This document shows, piece by piece, positions 60,231-64,000 of a DNA stretch of 64,000 bases (the first letter of the stretch is position 1; every line of letters begins with the position of its first letter). The stretch comes from Rhodopirellula islandica (GTDB lineage Bacteria > Planctomycetota > Planctomycetia > Pirellulales > Pirellulaceae): positions 124,001 to 188,000 of the forward strand of contig NZ_LECT01000017.1 of assembly GCF_001027925.1 (NCBI RefSeq), given 5' to 3'. A program made the translations under genes and the position numbers. The notes beneath the pieces are model-generated. The model was given only the letters and a program-made list of their open reading frames with translations. It did not search any database and was not told the DNA's origin.

Positions 60231-60499
60231 CGGTTCCCTTCAAAGCGTAGCGAAACTCGTCAAGAGTTTCGTTCTCATCAAAAATACGAACATCTTCACA
60301 ACATCCCCCCGGCTTCAATTGTTGTCCCATGATAGCGGTTGCACAGCTGAATCCGGCCCTCGCAGGCTCATCAGGAGAAATTTGTGCCGACCAGGGAGGC
60401 TGTTCTGGGGTGGCGATGTTAGGATCAGGGACGCATTTTGCTCCCCTTTCGTCTCCTGCTTCCCAGCGGAAGCGACTTCGTTCCTGAATCGGTCGTCCT

Positions 60500-61345
60500 T
60501 TGAAAGTCCCCAAACGCATCCAGCCTCTGATCGAAGACGGGCTTGTGGACCAAGTCTTGGGATCCCTGATGAGCGGCAAAGAGGCCCAGGTTTTCCTGGT
60601 CCGTTGCGGTGACGAGGTTCGCTGCGCGAAGGTGTACAAGGACGTTGCCAAGCGTAGTTTCAAGAACGCGGTGCAGTACCAGGAAGGCCGAAAGATTCGA
60701 AACAGTCGTCGTCAGCGAGCCATTGACAAGCGTTCCAAATTCGGTCGGGATCAACAGGAAGACGTCTGGCAGCGGGCCGAAGTCGACGCCTTGATCAAAC
60801 TCTCCCAGGCGGGCGTCCGAGTACCCCAGTCTTACGGCTTTTTTGACGGCGTGCTGTTGATGGAATTGATCGGCGACGGGGAGGGCGGCGTGGCCCCGCG
60901 GTTGAACGACATCACGATGTCAGCGGAACAAGCGGTCCGAGAGCACGCCGTCATGATGACGTACGTGTTGCGGATGCTATGTGCTGGTTTGGTGCACGGA
61001 GATCTCTCTGAATTCAACGTGCTGCAAGAGGAAAGCGGCCCCGTCATCATCGATTTCCCGCAAGTCATCAACGCATCTGGCAATAACAACGCCAAAACTA
61101 TGTTGCAGCGAGATGTCCGAAACATCACCCAGTACTACGCCCAGTACGCGCCCGAGCTCGCCGAGACGCATTACGCGGAAGAAATGTGGGAGTTGCACGA
61201 GAAAAGCGAACTGGACCCCGACTTCAAACTCACCGGTCGATTCAAGTTCTCCACCAAGTCCGCCGACGTCAAATCGGTCATCACAATGATCGACCTCGCC
61301 TACGAAGACGAACTGGACCGCCAAAACCGCTCCGATGGTGGCTGA
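60500..61345 (+). CDS. RIO-type serine/threonine kinase
   Basis: 281 residues, with a probable TTG start because homology begins at KVPKRIQPLIEDGLVDQVLGSLMSGKEAQV. The P-loop-like SGKEA, the catalytic LVHGDLSEFNVL (His-Gly-Asp, Asn) and the metal-binding IIDFPQ are RIO1 signatures. RIO kinases act in ribosome maturation in eukaryotes and archaea; bacterial members are less studied. A basic stretch RNSRRQRAIDKRSKFGRDQQ could bind RNA. The start codon is the only weak point. Confidence 0.88.
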   Translation: MKVPKRIQPLIEDGLVDQVLGSLMSGKEAQVFLVRCGDEVRCAKVYKDVAKRSFKNAVQYQEGRKIRNSRRQRAIDKRSKFGRDQQEDVWQRAEVDALIKLSQAGVRVPQSYGFFDGVLLMELIGDGEGGVAPRLNDITMSAEQAVREHAVMMTYVLRMLCAGLVHGDLSEFNVLQEESGPVIIDFPQVINASGNNNAKTMLQRDVRNITQYYAQYAPELAETHYAEEMWELHEKSELDPDFKLTGRFKFSTKSADVKSVITMIDLAYEDELDRQNRSDGG

Positions 61346-61476
61346 GATCAGACGCCTGCCTGAGAAAGATCGAAGTGTCAATGCTGTTCGCTCACGGAGA
61401 CTTCCGGTGTCCCTGCTCAACACTCTCGGTCTTTTCGCCTGAAATTGACCTCCGTCCCACACGATCACATCCGAGA

Positions 61477-64000
61477 TCACCTGTGCTTCGGTTCGGGGGC
61501 TTGTTGGAATTCTCTTGCAAACGGTGATTGGCTTTGGACACACAGCCATTCGGTCCCCGTCGATAGGCCTTGATGGGACTGCGTCGATCCATCGGGCCAA
61601 TCAATGGTCACCTCGACCTTGCCTTCATAGTCTGCCAAACCGAGATGAAGAGTTCGCTGGTTGCTGCATAGATAGCCATCGCCTGCAGTGATTGTCGCAA
61701 CCGTGGAACGATCGCCGTACCGAGCTTTCACTCGTGCGCCGATGGCGTCCGTGGCTGAGTGAGTGCCTCGCAGTTCGAAACGGATCCAAGAGTGGTTTGT
61801 TTCTGTTCGGTTGATCATCAGTGCAACTGGTTCCGTCTGATGAGTCATGACAAAGTCTTGTTTGCCGTCGCGGTTCACATCAAGGAACCAAAGGGCACGT
61901 CCAACGTGGGGGGCAGCGAAGTATTCGTCACCGAAGTCGTCCTGCACGATCTCAAATTTGCGACGCCCGGTTTGTCGGATCATTTGAAACGGTTGTGCGT
62001 ACCAAACTTCCTCGTCATCGACCGGGAAATCTGTATGCCCATTGGTGACGACAATTTCAGCATGTGAATTGTTGTCGAAATCGATGGCTTGGCAACCGAA
62101 GCCAACCATCGGCCACGTTGAAGATGCAAAACCGCTCGACGGCGTCGCATCTTTCCAAAGACCGTCCCGATACTGGCAATGCAGCGTATTGTATTCTCGC
62201 TCGAAATTTGTCACCAAGAGATCCTGTCGCTCGTCCCCGTCACAATCCCAGCAGGCAATCCCCATGGAACCTTGCGCATTGGAGTTGGCGTCGGTTGCCA
62301 ATCCGGAGATCATCGCGGATTCACGCAAAATGAATGGGGCATCGCCTGTCGAGTGGCTGCTGTAGTAGTGGTTGGGGGTCATGTCATTGGCGACGAAAAT
62401 GTCCAAACCAACTTGCGAGTCGACCGAACCGATGATGAGCCCCAAGCCCCTGCCCAAGATGTCAGCGGTGACCGACCACTGGGACGTCGCATCGACAAAG
62501 CGACCGTCAGGTGTTCCTTTCCAAAACTCATCTGCCCCTGCAGGGAAATGCGTTGGCGCGCACGATCGTGTGATTGTTCCACCCTCCGCCGTGCAAGCGT
62601 TGGTGCTGGGGGCAAATCCATCGCAATAATTCACGATCACCATGTCAGAGATGCCGTCGCCATCTAAATCAGCGATCGCCCCACTGGTCGACCAATTTTG
62701 ATCGGCGGATGCGAAACGATTGGAGCACTCTTGAAACGTTCCGTCACCTTGGTTGATCCAAAGCTGATTGCCCCCGTAATTCAGTGACAAAACGTCCGGG
62801 AAGCCGTCTGCATTGACATCGCCGATGGTAACGCCCTGTCCAAACGCTTGATCGGTCGTCCCTGCATGCCTGGTGATCGGGACAAACTGCCCTTCAAGAT
62901 TGCGGAACCAGGCATTGGACGAGGAATCACGTTGGCCAGGATTCCCGCCTGCCGCTGCGAAAACAAGATCACTCCATCCATCTAAATCGAGATCCAGTGC
63001 ACCGCCGCCGCAACCGAGCGTGTTCGACAATAGAATGCCCGGTTGATCCAACGTATCGGACGTTCGCCCAAAAAAGTCCAAGCCGCGTTGAGTCGCTTCG
63101 TTGCGAAGCAGAGGTGTCGTCCACTGCGTCGCTGTCCAGTCCCGGTCGCGATCAGCATCCTTTCGGAACAGTGAAAATTCGGCCGCCGGCAACTCACCAA
63201 GATCCAGTTGCAATGCAGGATGCCGTTCAGTGCTCTGCCAAGGAGTTTGCCGGCGGAGTTGCCCAAGAATCTGTTGGCGTGCTTGGGTGAGTGCTGCCGG
63301 AGTTGGATGCAATTGACGAATCCCGAGCGCGGCCCACGCTTCTGCTTCCCACAATCGCCCCAGTGCCGCATGGGTTTCCACGAGTTCAACGAGCGTTTTG
63401 ACGTTCTTTCCACTCGGCGTCGCGATCCGCTGTTCGGCTTGGTGCAAGCGTTCCAGCAGAGTGATCCGTGTTTGAATGGAATCGAGAATGTCCTGTGGCC
63501 ACGGCGAAGAGGCTAGTGTTTTGGAATGGAGGGCGGATGTTTCGCGAATTGTCCTCGCCAAGTTTTGCCAAAGCTGCATCACGTTTGCATTGCGTCGGGT
63601 GCCCTCCCAATAGTATCTCGCCGCCGCTTGGATTTGACCGGTTTCCGATGCCCAGTTGCCCAGGACAGACCAGTACTCCCATCGATCGCTGCAACTGTCG
63701 TCGAGACCACGATGCCACGACTCCAATTGGTCCCATTTTGCTTGACGAGCCAGCGATCGGCCCAGCAAAATTTGGGCAGGCGCAAATTGGGAATCTTGCT
63801 TGAGAATGGTTTGAAGAACGCGCACTGCTTCAACAAGCTTGCCCCGATCAAACTGCCATTCTGCCTGAGCCAGCAACGGACGAATGTCTGATTCATTGCG
63901 GTCAACCATTTTGACCATCGAATCAATTTCCAAGGTTCGGCCACGCGTATTACCAATCGCCAACAGTAAGTCTTGGTCGATTTGTCGTTGACGCACCAAT
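61477..64000 (-). CDS. TPR / VCBS (FG-GAP) / ASPIC-UnbV protein, partial (5' end outside window)
   Basis: At least 840 residues; the frame is open at the right edge, so the start and any lipoprotein signal are missing. The first 260 residues are helical repeats (LLAQAEWQFDRGKLVEAVRVLQ). The rest has VCBS loops such as GALDLDLDGWSDLVFAAAGG, IGDVNADGFPDVLSLN, IADLDGDGISDMVIVNY and AIDFDNNSHAEIVVTNGH, then the UnbV domain (IGARVKARYG ... ITAGDGYLCSNQ). It is the same architecture as the protein at 26230 and converges with the RIO-type kinase gene. Confidence 0.87.
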   Translation of the reverse strand, partial: LVRQRQIDQDLLLAIGNTRGRTLEIDSMVKMVDRNESDIRPLLAQAEWQFDRGKLVEAVRVLQTILKQDSQFAPAQILLGRSLARQAKWDQLESWHRGLDDSCSDRWEYWSVLGNWASETGQIQAAARYYWEGTRRNANVMQLWQNLARTIRETSALHSKTLASSPWPQDILDSIQTRITLLERLHQAEQRIATPSGKNVKTLVELVETHAALGRLWEAEAWAALGIRQLHPTPAALTQARQQILGQLRRQTPWQSTERHPALQLDLGELPAAEFSLFRKDADRDRDWTATQWTTPLLRNEATQRGLDFFGRTSDTLDQPGILLSNTLGCGGGALDLDLDGWSDLVFAAAGGNPGQRDSSSNAWFRNLEGQFVPITRHAGTTDQAFGQGVTIGDVNADGFPDVLSLNYGGNQLWINQGDGTFQECSNRFASADQNWSTSGAIADLDGDGISDMVIVNYCDGFAPSTNACTAEGGTITRSCAPTHFPAGADEFWKGTPDGRFVDATSQWSVTADILGRGLGLIIGSVDSQVGLDIFVANDMTPNHYYSSHSTGDAPFILRESAMISGLATDANSNAQGSMGIACWDCDGDERQDLLVTNFEREYNTLHCQYRDGLWKDATPSSGFASSTWPMVGFGCQAIDFDNNSHAEIVVTNGHTDFPVDDEEVWYAQPFQMIRQTGRRKFEIVQDDFGDEYFAAPHVGRALWFLDVNRDGKQDFVMTHQTEPVALMINRTETNHSWIRFELRGTHSATDAIGARVKARYGDRSTVATITAGDGYLCSNQRTLHLGLADYEGKVEVTIDWPDGSTQSHQGLSTGTEWLCVQSQSPFAREFQQAPEPKHR

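Noticed and set aside
59610-60332. 240-residue plus-strand open frame
   Set aside because: Antisense to the HNH-like gene, whose Cys/His motifs and start are convincing.

Overview
The window looks like chromosomal DNA of a planctomycete of the family Pirellulaceae, most like Rhodopirellula. This rests on the mix of families: a DUF1559 pseudopilin-like protein, an FGly sulfatase, CRTAC1-like TPR/VCBS/UnbV proteins, PQQ and SBBP propellers, a huge heme c/cupredoxin hybrid, and abundant palindromic intergenic repeats. I saw no rRNA, tRNA, CRISPR array, transposase or phage gene. All names come from reading motifs; no database search was run.

Region 1 (1-34000) is an energy and ion homeostasis block. 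It starts with the N-terminal part of a P1B-type metal ATPase. Next come a SpoIIAA-like protein with a GlgX-type debranching enzyme, a small DESFPASDPP-tailed protein, a Cys-rich membrane protein, an NAD-dependent epimerase, and a phosphoketolase coupled to a histidine phosphatase. An FtsH protease and a complete nine-gene N-ATPase operon follow, in the order atpD-C-Q-R-B-E-F-A-G. The operon has no separate delta gene, and its c subunit shows Na+-type ligands plus a second membrane carboxylate. Then come a cation/proton antiporter, a glyoxalase-fold protein, a Trx-like/FtsX/ABC module with an ArsR regulator, a TPR/VCBS lipoprotein, an ABC1/UbiB kinase, phosphoglycerate mutase, a universal stress protein and an exported DsrE-like protein. 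The content suggests low-oxygen or energy-limited metabolism: glycogen use, phosphoketolase, and ion gradients maintained by a second ATPase.

Region 2 (34000-60000) is dominated by exported proteins: a PepSY membrane protein, the DUF1559 protein, an SBBP propeller, a sulfatase, an overlapping FG-GAP/PQQ gene pair, a redoxin, a prolyl-oligopeptidase-family peptidase, the 1541-residue hybrid protein and a PhoD-like phosphatase. PEP synthase and a small P-loop kinase are the cytoplasmic members.

Region 3 (59769-64000) has an HNH-like protein, a RIO-type kinase, and a second TPR/VCBS/UnbV protein that runs off the right edge.

Most intergenic stretches over 300 bases hold interspersed palindromic repeats. 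At least four families recur, some nested in each other. One nested unit has 19-bp perfect terminal inverted repeats and behaves like a MITE. Several repeats abut or supply the stop codon of the upstream gene, and one codes for the last residues of the sulfatase.
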